A stretch of 64,000 bases of DNA from Ilyomonas sp965199905 (GCA_965199905.1 OZ241366.1:1550001-1614000); one strand, 5' to 3'; shown: positions 51,023 to 60,552, counted from the first letter of the stretch. Translations and numbers: made by a program. The notes: a model not told the origin generated them from the letters alone.

Positions 51023-52552
51023 TTAATGTAAGCCATCGCCCGGCGGATCAACAGGCAGGTTTGTAATTCCTTTCTGTACAAGGCTGTGCTTTTTTCCATA
51101 ACTAAAATAGACAACAAAACCGATAAGCAGCCAGGCAATAAGACGCAGCCAGTTTGGCCAACCCAAGCCTAAAATCATTAAGCCGCAAACAAGAATTCCT
51201 AAGATAGGCACGAAAGGAACCAATGGTGTTTTGAACTCTCTTGGCATCTCGGGATTTGTTTTCCGCAACACCAGTACTGCAGCGCAAACCAGCATGAAAG
51301 CAAACAAGGTTCCGATGCTTGTCATATCGCCAACAATATCGCCGGGAACGAATGCTGCAAACAACCCAACGATAATTAAAATGAACAAATTGGCTTTATA
51401 AGGTGTCTTGTATTTTGGATGTAATTTGCTGAATGTTTTGGGCAACAAACCATCTTTACTCATTGAATAAAAAACGCGTGATTGCCCTAACAACATAACT
51501 AAGATTACCGAAGAAAAACCGGCAAGAATGGCAACGGTTACCAGTTTGGCAAGCCAGCCGTAGCCTGTCATATATTTTTGAATAGCAAAAGCAACTGAGG
51601 CCTCTTTGCCAGATGTTCTAAAGTCTTCAGTTGTTGCCACACCGGTAAGAACATGGGCAAATAAAATATAAAGAACCGTGCAGATAACAAGCGAGCCAAG
51701 AATACCAATCGGCATGTCGCGCTTCGGATTTTTCGCTTCCTGAGCGGCTGTACTTACAGCATCAAAACCGATAAACGCAAAGAATACAACGCCTGCCGCG
51801 CCAATGATTCCCCAAAAGCCGCCGAAGTTGTGAGGCAAGCCTTCATGGTCAGTATAGGTAGTGGCGGGTGGTATGTACGGATTGTGATTAACGGGATTGA
51901 TAAACTGCCAGCCGATAATAATAAACAAGATAACGATGGCGACTTTTGTAATGACAATAATCCCGTTTACTACAGCCGACTCCTGCGTGCCACGAATCAA
52001 TAAAAGCGTGAGCAAAGAAACAATAGCAAGAGCAGGAATATTTATCATGCCATGCGCTATTACTTCGTGCGTAGCCGGGTCGTATAATTTTTCGAATGGC
52101 GAGTGGCACCATTGATATGGAATGGCACTCATTCCCAAAACATTTACCAATAAATTGTTCAGATATTCGCTCCACGCAATACCAACGGTGGCTGCACCTA
52201 CAGCATATTCAAGAATCAGATCCCAGCCAATAATCCAGGCAACCAGTTCGCCCATCGTAGCGTAGCTATATGTATAAGCACTGCCTGCAATGGGTATGGA
52301 TGAGGATAATTCGGCGTAGCAAAGACCGGCAAGCGCACAGCCGACGGCAGCTACAATGAAACCTATTGTTACAGACGGACCTGCATTTTGTGCGGCTGCG
52401 GCTGCGGTTCTTACAAATAACCCGGCACCAATGATAGCACCAATGCCGAGCGCGATTAGTGAGCCGGCTGTAAGCGTACGCTTCAACCCTTTTTCACTTT
52501 CGGCAGATTCTGCCATTAAAGTGGTCAACGATTTTTTGGTAAATAAACCCAT
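51023..52552 (-). CDS. Amino acid permease (APC superfamily, cationic amino acid transporter-like)
   Basis: A 509-residue membrane protein with about twelve to fourteen helices. The N-terminal GIGAIIGAGLFVRTAAAAAQNAGPSV and the FVIAAVGCALAGLCYAELSSSIPIAGSAYTYSY block match the CAT/APC family, as does FFAFIGFDAVSTAAQEAKNPKRDMP near residue 260. It should import amino acids with protons. The specific substrate cannot be inferred. Confidence 0.88.
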   Translation of the reverse strand: MGLFTKKSLTTLMAESAESEKGLKRTLTAGSLIALGIGAIIGAGLFVRTAAAAAQNAGPSVTIGFIVAAVGCALAGLCYAELSSSIPIAGSAYTYSYATMGELVAWIIGWDLILEYAVGAATVGIAWSEYLNNLLVNVLGMSAIPYQWCHSPFEKLYDPATHEVIAHGMINIPALAIVSLLTLLLIRGTQESAVVNGIIVITKVAIVILFIIIGWQFINPVNHNPYIPPATTYTDHEGLPHNFGGFWGIIGAAGVVFFAFIGFDAVSTAAQEAKNPKRDMPIGILGSLVICTVLYILFAHVLTGVATTEDFRTSGKEASVAFAIQKYMTGYGWLAKLVTVAILAGFSSVILVMLLGQSRVFYSMSKDGLLPKTFSKLHPKYKTPYKANLFILIIVGLFAAFVPGDIVGDMTSIGTLFAFMLVCAAVLVLRKTNPEMPREFKTPLVPFVPILGILVCGLMILGLGWPNWLRLIAWLLIGFVVYFSYGKKHSLVQKGITNLPVDPPGDGLH

Positions 52553-52654
52553 AGGAAAGATTGGTTAAGTTTTCTCTGTGTAAAGCCGCAATTGACTTAT
52601 GCCGGAAAAATAAGCATTAATCGTTTGACGATTAAAAAATTATCGGGCAACAAA

Positions 52655-53203
52655 TCATTTATACTGGCTATACTCTTTTATTTTTTCGGAAAGACGATTG
52701 GCGAGATAGACATTGCCATCTTTTAACTCATTCAATATCATGTGCGAATCATCTATATAATTCTGTATCTTTTCATTGTTCCATTCAGCCGGTGGCGGCA
52801 TCAGATTGCTGATGCGGTCAGCCAGTTTTACAGACCATATTTCCTTCGGCTGCTTTTTTATCCGTTGCACGCTATCGCCAATTTGTTCTTCGTTGGGCAG
52901 GCTTTCATTTTTGGTTAATGCCTGTACGCCTTCTGCTATATCATAACCAAACAATTGCTCAATCTCTTCAATCCTTGTATCTGTATCTTCAACGGTATCG
53001 TGCAGCAAGGCGGCCTGTATAGCAAGCGGCAAATTGAAGTCGCCGGATTGCGGAGCGGCAATTAATATTTCCATAGCTACATTACATACATGAACAATAT
53101 AAGGCAAGTTGGTACCTTTCACTTTTTGCCCCGAGGCATCATGCTTCGCCGCCGCAAATGCGAGCGCATGCTGGTAAAGGGTCTGAATACTGGTAAATTT
53201 CAT
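52655..53203 (-). CDS. HD-domain hydrolase (MESH1/SpoT-hydrolase-like)
   Basis: A 182-residue protein. A His in YIVHVCNVAMEIL, the HD pair in LAIQAALLHDTVEDTDT, and a late Asp in SVKLADRISNLMPP match the metal site of small SpoT-like HD proteins. In animals and bacteria these can hydrolyse ppGpp or NADPH. Only the hydrolase domain is present, with no synthetase domain. Function here is inferred. Confidence 0.75.
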   Translation of the reverse strand: MKFTSIQTLYQHALAFAAAKHDASGQKVKGTNLPYIVHVCNVAMEILIAAPQSGDFNLPLAIQAALLHDTVEDTDTRIEEIEQLFGYDIAEGVQALTKNESLPNEEQIGDSVQRIKKQPKEIWSVKLADRISNLMPPPAEWNNEKIQNYIDDSHMILNELKDGNVYLANRLSEKIKEYSQYK

Positions 53204-53840
53204 GTACCTGGTGTTTTCGAGTGTTATTTAATTGGCTTCTCACTTACTATGGAACAAGATAAGCAAAGTAAGGAAGGAAATTTTCAGTTGATGCATTGTG
53301 GTTTTTTTTAAAGAAGAAAACTTCTTTTTAAACTTAAGTGAGAGAATGAAGTTCAGCCTGACTTTGTTTTGCCTTTATTTGGTCGTCGATACTTAGCAAT
53401 GCTGCGGAGGTTTATATTATAAGATGAAGCAATAAACTTCAACTCTAAAATAATGGATTATCCGACTTCGTCGTTTTATGTGTACATTCATCAACATTAT
53501 TTCGTTGCAATCAATACATAAAATGCTTTTTACCGCATTTTAAAATCAATAAAAGAGTGTTTTATTTGAAATAAATTTTATCTGTAAAACGCTTACTCAC
53601 ATTAAATTTTTCTTAGGATGGTTTAAAATGCCATTAAAGACATTTTTATTTCCGTATAATTTGTTTTAATTTGTGAAACAATAGATACACAGGAAAAGCA
53701 ATCTTATCTTTTGCTCAGCCTACCTCTGGCGCAGATATAGAGGCAGTAGTATAAAATAATCTGTATGATTACTTTTCTCGTTAATTAAAGTCTGTATAAG
53801 AACAAAAGACATTTACTTTTAAATCAGTTATTGGCTTATA
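53204..53840. other. Long AT-rich intergenic region
   Basis: About 640 bp between the HD hydrolase start and the SDR operon. No credible gene, repeat or strong hairpin was seen. A TTACTTTTAA stretch at about 53812 could be a weak -7 box for the operon. Confidence 0.5.
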
Positions 53841-55259
53841 ATGAGCATGACCGAAGAGTTTTATAAACAAATCTGGCAATTATCACATCGGGTGCAGGAG
53901 GCTAATGCGTATGAAGAACTGGCAGAATTAACCAGGCGTCTTATTGATGTGTATGCTGAGCAGGGGCGTCTTGATCAAAATCCTTTATCATCTTCTTTCA
54001 ACCGCACTTTAAGTCTTCCTTTCGAAAAAATCAACACTTTACTCGCTAACAGCATTTGCCTGGTTACCGGTGGTTTAGGTTGTGTAGGAAGCGGACTGGT
54101 TAATGAATTATTGAAGTTTGACGTTAAGCAGGTTATTATTTTAGACATCGCTTGTCCGTCTCAGGATGCTGTAGATAATAAGCGTATCCATTGTATAGCC
54201 TGCGATATCAGGAAGGAAGATGAAATACAAAAAGCATTTGCCGATTGCCAGCCAAACTTTGTTTTTCATACGGCTGCGCAACGTAGTCCCGGCTATGCCG
54301 AATACAATGTATCTGATGCGTTTCAAACCAATGTGATTGGTGCTTTGCATATTGCAGACGCCTGCGAGCAAACGCTAAGCGTGCAGCAGTGCGTGTTTTC
54401 ATCTACCGGTAAAGCCAGCCGGTATTTTACCAACGAAATATATGCGCAGACAAAAAAACTCTGCGAATACATATTTGATGTGTATGCACGTACTGGTCGG
54501 GTGTTGTATTCTATGGCCAGGTTTACGCATATTGTTGATAACAGTTTGATGAATATTGAGCTGGAGAACGATAGCCGCCTTAGCAACCATATTGCCATTC
54601 ACTCTCCCGGTAAATATGTGACGGCACAAAATGCAGGCGAAGCGGCAGCTTTGATGTTGAACGGACTTGTCTATTCTCAGAAAGAGCATTCTAATTTCCT
54701 GATTGTAAAAAACCTGGAATGGCCGGTGGAAAGCCTCGAAATGGCTTTGTATTATATCCAGCTTTCAAAAAGGAATATTCCTGTTATTTTTAAGGGAAAT
54801 CCTCCCGGCTATATCGAAAAGTTTTTTCGTGGTCAATTAGACTGGTCGCATCCCGGCGATCTGAATCTGCTGATTAATGTGTATGAATACCGCAAGAAAC
54901 GGATGAATGAAGGAGACGATATTATTATCTCGCATATTTGCCCCGTTGAAAAGAAAACATTGATGAATGCAATTGAATCAATGAAAAAAATTACGGATGA
55001 CAACCAGCTTCGGGCATCACTTAGCAGGCACATGGTACTATTAGTGAGTGAATCTTTGCAAGGCGTAAACCAGGAAGATACAGTCAACATTCTGACCTGG
55101 GGATTGCATCCGAAATACCTGGCGGCAGAAAACGCTAAAATCAAGGATTACGGCATCACTGTGCCGCTGCTGGCAGATAGTTTGCAGGGCACCAAATGGT
55201 TCAGCGAAATTGCATGGCTGCTAAAGCAGGAAGTGCCCGAAAATGTTGGAGCTGCGTAA
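53841..55259 (+). CDS. NAD-dependent epimerase/dehydratase-like SDR protein
   Basis: A 472-residue protein. About 65 N-terminal residues precede the Rossmann motif ICLVTGGLGCVGSGLVNELL. The substrate domain has VFHTAAQRSPGYAEYN, an SSTGKAS block and the YxxxK pair in IYAQTKKLCEYIFDVYARTG, so the extended-SDR active site looks complete. From about residue 270 on the sequence does not resemble standard sugar-nucleotide SDRs. It opens an operon with JAMM, ubiquitin-fold and E1-rhodanese genes (12-bp gap). Start at 53841 or 53847. It may be the target or user of that sulfur-transfer system, which is inference. Confidence 0.65.
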   Translation: MSMTEEFYKQIWQLSHRVQEANAYEELAELTRRLIDVYAEQGRLDQNPLSSSFNRTLSLPFEKINTLLANSICLVTGGLGCVGSGLVNELLKFDVKQVIILDIACPSQDAVDNKRIHCIACDIRKEDEIQKAFADCQPNFVFHTAAQRSPGYAEYNVSDAFQTNVIGALHIADACEQTLSVQQCVFSSTGKASRYFTNEIYAQTKKLCEYIFDVYARTGRVLYSMARFTHIVDNSLMNIELENDSRLSNHIAIHSPGKYVTAQNAGEAAALMLNGLVYSQKEHSNFLIVKNLEWPVESLEMALYYIQLSKRNIPVIFKGNPPGYIEKFFRGQLDWSHPGDLNLLINVYEYRKKRMNEGDDIIISHICPVEKKTLMNAIESMKKITDDNQLRASLSRHMVLLVSESLQGVNQEDTVNILTWGLHPKYLAAENAKIKDYGITVPLLADSLQGTKWFSEIAWLLKQEVPENVGAA

Positions 55260-55271
55260 ATAAAAAAGATT

Positions 55272-55748
55272 ATGCTATTGTTGCTTACCTCATCGTACAA
55301 TACCCTGATAATTGAAGCAATAGAAAAATACCCGGCAGAATGCTGTGGTTTTTTACTGGGAAAAGAAAGTGATAACGAGCAACGGGTTATCAGCCACGTA
55401 ATCACCTGCAAAAACGAATCGGGTACAAACAAAGAATACAAAATTTCACCGAAAGAATATAAAAAGGCTGAAAAAGAAGCCGGCAGAAAGAAACTGAGTT
55501 TATTAGGCATTTACCATTCGCATCCTGATTGGGATGCGGTTCCATCAAAAACAGATTTAGAAAATGCACTGCCTGATCTTTCTTATGTTATTATATCTGT
55601 TTATAAACATAAAGTATCTTCTTCGCGAAGCTGGCGGCTGAATGATAACCGTTTCTTTGAAGAAGAGTCAATCATTACCGATCAAAATAGTACCTCTAAA
55701 AGCAATACAATTCATGGCAACCATTATTATTCCCACACCGCTCCGTAG
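55272..55748 (+). CDS. JAMM (Mov34/M67) metalloprotease
   Basis: A 158-residue JAB/MPN protease. The zinc motif is visible as ECCGFLLG (the Glu, near residue 20) and GIYHSHPDWDAVPSKTDLENA (H-x-H-x7-S-x2-D, near residue 80). Bacterial JAMM proteins of this size process C-termini of small ubiquitin-fold proteins, as in Mec+ and QbsD. It overlaps the MoaD/CysO-like gene by 35 bp. The last residues (from about 135) are not conserved-looking. Confidence 0.88.
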   Translation: MLLLLTSSYNTLIIEAIEKYPAECCGFLLGKESDNEQRVISHVITCKNESGTNKEYKISPKEYKKAEKEAGRKKLSLLGIYHSHPDWDAVPSKTDLENALPDLSYVIISVYKHKVSSSRSWRLNDNRFFEEESIITDQNSTSKSNTIHGNHYYSHTAP

Positions 55749-56010
55749 GTTTACCGGTAACTCATCGAAAGTAAACGTGGAAGGAAACAACGTAGGAGAA
55801 ACATTACAGAATTTAACAATAAAATTTCCCGACTTAAAAAAGCATTTGTTCGATACGGAAGAAAAAGTGCGTCCCTTCATCAATATATTCGTTGGTGAAG
55901 ATGACATCCGGAACCTGCAGCAACAGGATACTAAAGTTGCCGAAGCATCCATAATCAGTATTGTGCCCGCCATTGCAGGTGGTTCTGTTTCGTTAAAAAA
56001 TAAAATATGA
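55714..56010 (+). CDS. MoaD/CysO-like ubiquitin-fold sulfur carrier with C-terminal extension
   Basis: A 98-residue protein started at 55714 (MATIIIPTPLRRFTGNSSKV). The pattern IPTPLRRxTG...FINIFVGEDDIRNLQQQDTKV...IISIVPAIAGG is close to the CysO family, which carries sulfur as a C-terminal thiocarboxylate. The GG is followed by eight more residues (SVSLKNKI), so it must be trimmed before activation. The adjacent JAMM protease is the obvious candidate. The overlap with both neighbours shows coupled translation. Confidence 0.85.
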   Translation: MATIIIPTPLRRFTGNSSKVNVEGNNVGETLQNLTIKFPDLKKHLFDTEEKVRPFINIFVGEDDIRNLQQQDTKVAEASIISIVPAIAGGSVSLKNKI

Positions 56011-57170
56011 ACTGGAGAGATATTCAATTTTCCAAGGAAGAGTTAAGCCGGTACAATCGTCATATTATCATGTCCGATTTCGGGCTGGAAGGTCAGCAGA
56101 AACTAAAGGCAGCCAAAGTATTGGTGATTGGCTCGGGTGGTTTGGGAAGCCCGTCGTTGCTGTATCTGGCAGCCGCGGGCGTTGGCACCATCGGCATTGT
56201 TGATTTTGATGTGGTTGACGACAGCAATCTTCACCGCCAGGTGTTATTTGGTATAGACCAGGTTGGCAAATCGAAAGCCGAAGCTGCAAAGGAAAGATTG
56301 CGCTCGCTGAATCCTTATATCACCATTAATGTGTACAACACACAGTTCACGTCGGACAATGCAATGGAACTTCTGAAAGAGTATGATGTGGTAGCTGATG
56401 GCACGGATAACTTCCCGACGCGTTACCTTGTAAATGATGCCTGCGTATTCAGTGGTAAGCCGAATGTATATGCGTCTATCTTCCAGTTTGAAGGACAGGT
56501 TTCGGTGTTTAATTATACAAATAAAGATGGCGTAACAGGTCCTAATTACAGAGATTTATACCCGGCGCCGCCACCGCCGGGGCTGGTTCCCAATTGCGCG
56601 GAAGGCGGTGTGCTTGGCGTGTTACCCGGCATCATCGGCAGCTTGCAGGCATTGGAGGTGATTAAAGTGATTACAGGCGTTGGCGAACCGCTGGTTGGTC
56701 GGTTTTATATATTCGATGCACTGACGTTCGAGTCAAGAACATTTAATTATAAGGCAAACCCTGATAATCCGCTTACCGGAAATAATCCAACCATTACAAA
56801 GCTGATAGACTATGAACAGTTCTGCGGCATGAAAGCGGTGGAAAAACCAGTAAAAGAAATTTTGCCGGAACAACTTTACCAGTGGCTGGAAGATGGGGAA
56901 GACATACAGGTGATTGATGTGCGCGAGCCGGATGAATATGAAGAGAAAAACATCGGCGCCAGGCTTATTCCGTTAGGTGTGGTTGCGGAACATGCAGACG
57001 AAATTTCCCGCGATAAAAAAGTAGTTATTCATTGTAAAATGGGTGGAAGAAGTGCGAAAGCGATACGCGAGCTGGAAGAAAAATTCGGTTTTACAAACCT
57101 GTACAATTTAAAAGGCGGTATTGAACGCTACCTGCAGGAAACAAGTGATATGGCTATGATGACTAAATAA
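56007..57170 (+). CDS. moeZ: E1-like adenylyltransferase fused to rhodanese (MoeZ/MoeB-ThiF type)
   Basis: A 387-residue fusion. Residues 1-255 are the ThiF/MoeB E1-like domain (YNRHIIMSDFGLEGQQKLKAAKVLVIGSGGLGSPSLLYLAAAG, then VVADGTDNFPTRYLVNDAC and a CGMK-type catalytic region). Residues 280-387 form a rhodanese domain with VIHCKMGGRSAKAI, the Cys loop that carries the persulfide. Such fusions adenylate and thiocarboxylate small ubiquitin-like carriers. Its ATG overlaps the stop of the carrier gene by 4 nt, and a strong terminator follows. Confidence 0.92.
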   Translation: MNWRDIQFSKEELSRYNRHIIMSDFGLEGQQKLKAAKVLVIGSGGLGSPSLLYLAAAGVGTIGIVDFDVVDDSNLHRQVLFGIDQVGKSKAEAAKERLRSLNPYITINVYNTQFTSDNAMELLKEYDVVADGTDNFPTRYLVNDACVFSGKPNVYASIFQFEGQVSVFNYTNKDGVTGPNYRDLYPAPPPPGLVPNCAEGGVLGVLPGIIGSLQALEVIKVITGVGEPLVGRFYIFDALTFESRTFNYKANPDNPLTGNNPTITKLIDYEQFCGMKAVEKPVKEILPEQLYQWLEDGEDIQVIDVREPDEYEEKNIGARLIPLGVVAEHADEISRDKKVVIHCKMGGRSAKAIRELEEKFGFTNLYNLKGGIERYLQETSDMAMMTK

Positions 57171-57191
57171 TATTTGAATTATTTTTCTAAA

Positions 57192-57230
57192 AAAAGAACC
57201 GGCAGTTTATAATAAACTGCCGGTTCTTTT
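57192..57230 (+). terminator. Rho-independent terminator of the sulfur-carrier operon
   Basis: AAAAGAACCGGCAGTTTA and TAAACTGCCGGTTCTTTT form a perfect 18-bp stem with a TAA loop and T run, 21 bp after the moeZ-like stop. Confidence 0.93.
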
Positions 57231-57332
57231 TTTACTGTTTATCAGTTGGCATAATGTTTCCTTGTTTTTATTAAACCGGCATTGATGAATGTGATCTCAT
57301 GAATGGTTATGTGAATTAAAAACTGGAGATGT

Positions 57333-57476
57333 ATGTTGTACTTACTGATGTTTTTTATGGTGTGTTTTCTTTTTCATATTTATCGCTCGAACAAATTTGA
57401 GAAAGAATACGATGATTTATACCCAAGAGAAATAAAAACCCGGCACAAGTCTTCTGAACCTGATAGTTTTTTGTAA
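57333..57476 (+). CDS. Very small membrane protein, 47 residues
   Basis: An open frame beginning MLYLLMFFMVCFLFHIYRSN, then a charged tail (KFEKEYDDLYPREIKTRHKS...). A GGAG sequence lies 5-10 bp before the ATG, unusual in this phylum where SD motifs are weak. One hydrophobic helix is predicted. No family is recognised. It stands alone between the moeZ-like terminator and nupC. Confidence 0.45.
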   Translation: MLYLLMFFMVCFLFHIYRSNKFEKEYDDLYPREIKTRHKSSEPDSFL

Positions 57477-57480
57477 TCAG

Positions 57481-58743
57481 TTACATTAAAATACCCGCTA
57501 TTGTTGCGCTGAGATAGCTGGCTAATGTACCACACAACAACGCTTTTAAACCCAACTTTGCTAAGTCTGCCCTCCTTTCCGGCGCAAGTTCGCCGATCCC
57601 GCCAATTTGCATACCTACGCTGCTGAAATTTGCAAACCCACAGATAGCAATACTTATAATCAGCAAGCCTTTATCGGTCATTACAGGAACGGCTTTAGTA
57701 GTGAGGCTTTTGAAAGCCACAAATTCATTAATAGTAAGCTTTTGACCTAACAAAGTAGCGGCGCTGTTTACATCTTGCTGCGGTACGCCCATTGCCCATG
57801 CAAACGGATAAAACAATTTACTGAAAATAAAGTTGAGAGACAGATTGAAACCCGGATTAAAGATATGACCAATCTTTATCAGAACATAATCAAGACAGGC
57901 AATGACAGCAATAAACCCGATTAGCATGGCAATTACATTCATTGCGATTTTAAAGCCATCGCCGGCGCCGTGCGATACGGCATCTATCACATTGGTGTAC
58001 GTGCTGTTTACTTCTAATTTTACTTTCCCCATGGTTTGGCTTTCTTCCGTTTCGGGGAAAACGATTTTAGAAATAACAAGTGCGCCGGGCGCTGCCATTA
58101 AGCTGGCGGTAATCAATTTTGGCGCAAGGTCTAAGCCGGCTTGTGCGCCCATATTGGCGTATACTATTAAAATGCCACCGGCGATACAGGCAAGACTTCC
58201 GCTCATGCTGGCCAGCATTTCGCTTTTGGTCATGCCTTTAAGATATGGACGAATCATAACCTGCGCTTCTACTTGTCCCACAAAAGCGCTTGCCACGTTG
58301 CTTAGCGCTTCCGCACCGCTTACGCGCATAATGATGTTCATGGCTTTTGCAATGACAGATACAATGCGCTGCATAATACCATAGTGATAAAAAATAGCCA
58401 CGAGCGCGCACACCAAAACAATGGTAGCGGTAACATTGAACGCAAACACAAACCCACCGGCTGCATAATCCATCGCGCTGCCATCGCCTTTAGGTACGGC
58501 AATGCCGCCGTACACAAACGAAGAGCCTTTGAAAGCAAAGCCTTCAATCAACTGCATGCCATGACCGAGCCATTGAAAGAAATTGGCGACGGGCGTTACC
58601 TTAAACACAAGCACAGCAATGAGGATTTGCAAAGCGATGCCGCTAAATACAAGCCTGTAATTGATGCGGCTGCGATTATTAGAAAACAAAAAAGCGATTC
58701 CTAAAATCAAAACAATGCCTGCGAGTCCCTGAAAGCGTTCCAT
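57481..58743 (-). CDS. nupC: Concentrative nucleoside transporter (CNT family)
   Basis: A 420-residue transporter with about ten membrane helices. The family blocks SAFVGQVEAQVMIRPYLKGMTKSEMLASMSGSLACIAGG and ISIAICGFANFSSVGMQIGGIGELAPERR match CNT nucleoside importers driven by sodium or protons. It would salvage nucleosides. Convergent with the very small protein gene, 4 bp apart. Confidence 0.9.
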   Translation of the reverse strand: MERFQGLAGIVLILGIAFLFSNNRSRINYRLVFSGIALQILIAVLVFKVTPVANFFQWLGHGMQLIEGFAFKGSSFVYGGIAVPKGDGSAMDYAAGGFVFAFNVTATIVLVCALVAIFYHYGIMQRIVSVIAKAMNIIMRVSGAEALSNVASAFVGQVEAQVMIRPYLKGMTKSEMLASMSGSLACIAGGILIVYANMGAQAGLDLAPKLITASLMAAPGALVISKIVFPETEESQTMGKVKLEVNSTYTNVIDAVSHGAGDGFKIAMNVIAMLIGFIAVIACLDYVLIKIGHIFNPGFNLSLNFIFSKLFYPFAWAMGVPQQDVNSAATLLGQKLTINEFVAFKSLTTKAVPVMTDKGLLIISIAICGFANFSSVGMQIGGIGELAPERRADLAKLGLKALLCGTLASYLSATIAGILM

Positions 58744-58788
58744 GCAATATGCAGCGTTTTGTGTGTTGTGAGGCGATGAAGATAAGCA

Positions 58789-60279
58789 CTAATTTTTTTT
58801 TAGCCGCTGCAATCCGGTTTGGTAGAGGGCTGTCATATCGGGCGAAATATTGAGTAACAGAATAGCGCCGGCAAACAGGCAGGCATACACACCGGAACGT
58901 ATAATTACATCGACATAAATATTCACCATCGTTGGAACAATATGGATGCAAACGATACACACGGCTGCGATGATAACCGCGAACAGTGTTGCCTTTGTAA
59001 ATGGCTGGATGCGGAAGAACTTCCAGATATAGCCAAAGCGCACGGCATTGAACATGGTAAGCGCGATGAGGTTTGCCCAGGCAGGCCCATAAATATTGAA
59101 CTTATGGATGAGGAAATAGTTGAGCGGCAGCGAGACGAGCACGTAAGCCATATTGGTAAAAAAATCGAACCGCCAGTATTTACTTAGCAAGAGAATTTGC
59201 GCGTTTGCGCCAGTGCCAAGATCAATCAGTTTGGCGATGCCCATGATGGCAAATACCGTTTTCATTGGCGCATACTCTTTACCCAAATACTGAACAGCGC
59301 TATCCATATTGAGATAGATCAATCCCCAGATGGCGAGCCCGACAATGAGTAAGTTGAGCGATGTTTTATGGTACAAATTTTCGATTGCGGATTTGTCTTT
59401 ATCCTTCCAAGCCTGCGCAATGACCGGTGTGGCGATGGCATTGATGCTGCGCTGCGGCACTTCCATAATACTGATCATGTAAGAGCCGTAAGAGAATACG
59501 TTGGCATCGCTTAAGCCGCCTGCGCTTTGGCTGGCGAGAAAAATAACATCGATGGCGCGCGAAATGATATTGAGTAAAGAGCTGGAAAAAATGAGTGCGC
59601 CAAAAGATATGAGTCGCTTGTGTATACGTTTGGTAACACTGCTGATTGAGAAATTGATGGGAAAATTGCCGCTGCGAATAAGGTAGATAAGCAAGATAAG
59701 AACGGAAGGAACATAGATGAAGGCGTAAAGCGTAAAGAAGGTTTCGAGGGAAATGACTTTGTAGATGTACAATATCAGCAACACGAATACAAAGAGCCGG
59801 AACCCGACCTCGCGCAGGAAGTTTGAAATGACCGTTTTGCGTATGCTCCAGGCATAGGCTTCGAACAAGGTGAACAGGGCAACGGACACCACAAGTGGGT
59901 ACAATAAGCTATAATGGCTGACAAAGAGAGGCGACTGCTCGCCAAACTTGCGCGCGATAAAATCTTCGGAAACATACAAGCCGCAGATGACCATTAGGCA
60001 GCCACCCAAACAAAATAAGAGGGTGAAGGCTGGCAGATCGTTCTTCCGCTTTGGCAAATAGGTATTGTAAAACGGGAAGAACTTGTAGGTGATGGAGTTG
60101 GTGCCGAGCATAGCGACGGTGGAAAATACGAGACCAAAATCGACCAGTAAGGTGGTGAGACCGATTTGCCTGCTGGAAAAGAAAGCCGGGAAAATGAGTA
60201 GCTTATTAACCGCGCCAATGGCAAAGCCGATATAGGAAAAGATTGAGGAGAAAATACTTTGTTTACGGATAATGCCCAT
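58789..60279 (-). CDS. Polysaccharide biosynthesis flippase (Wzx/MATE-like)
   Basis: A 496-residue membrane protein with about fourteen helices. It has the MOP-superfamily pattern of O-antigen/teichoic acid flippases (MGIIRKQSIFSSIFSYIGFAIGAVNKLLIFP, then YGSYMISIMEVPQRSINAIATPVIAQAW near residue 255). It likely flips lipid-linked sugars across the inner membrane. No glycosyltransferase genes are adjacent. Confidence 0.82.
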   Translation of the reverse strand: MGIIRKQSIFSSIFSYIGFAIGAVNKLLIFPAFFSSRQIGLTTLLVDFGLVFSTVAMLGTNSITYKFFPFYNTYLPKRKNDLPAFTLLFCLGGCLMVICGLYVSEDFIARKFGEQSPLFVSHYSLLYPLVVSVALFTLFEAYAWSIRKTVISNFLREVGFRLFVFVLLILYIYKVISLETFFTLYAFIYVPSVLILLIYLIRSGNFPINFSISSVTKRIHKRLISFGALIFSSSLLNIISRAIDVIFLASQSAGGLSDANVFSYGSYMISIMEVPQRSINAIATPVIAQAWKDKDKSAIENLYHKTSLNLLIVGLAIWGLIYLNMDSAVQYLGKEYAPMKTVFAIMGIAKLIDLGTGANAQILLLSKYWRFDFFTNMAYVLVSLPLNYFLIHKFNIYGPAWANLIALTMFNAVRFGYIWKFFRIQPFTKATLFAVIIAAVCIVCIHIVPTMVNIYVDVIIRSGVYACLFAGAILLLNISPDMTALYQTGLQRLKKN

Positions 60280-60411
60280 TGAGCCGTATAGCTTGAGGGG
60301 CTAAAAGTAAGTATTGGTGGTGAGTAGTTGCAATAGCGAAAGAATTTTAAGAAATACAGGAAGTAAATGTGCCTTAATAGTGTAATCAATTTATAACTTT
60401 CGCAGGAAAGA

Positions 60412-60460
60412 AGTGGTTAGTGTCCTTTTGATGACACAAATCTAAAGGACACTGACCACT
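60412..60460. repeat. Strong inverted repeat upstream of the flippase
   Basis: AGTGGTTAGTGTCCTTT (60412-60428) and AAAGGACACTGACCACT (60444-60460) pair at 16 of 17 positions. A T-poor context argues against a terminator in either direction. Confidence 0.55.
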
Positions 60461-60499
60461 ATAGGAAAATCAAATTGTGCAAGATGCTATTAGTGCTGT

Positions 60500-60518
60500 T
60501 GTTGGTCGGCGACCAACA
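60500..60518. repeat. Second hairpin near the flippase
   Basis: TGTTGGTCG-G-CGACCAACA is a perfect 9-bp palindrome, extended by weaker pairing on both sides. Confidence 0.5.
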
Positions 60519-60552
60519 GCAACGTAGGATGATGATTCGGAGAATCATTTTA

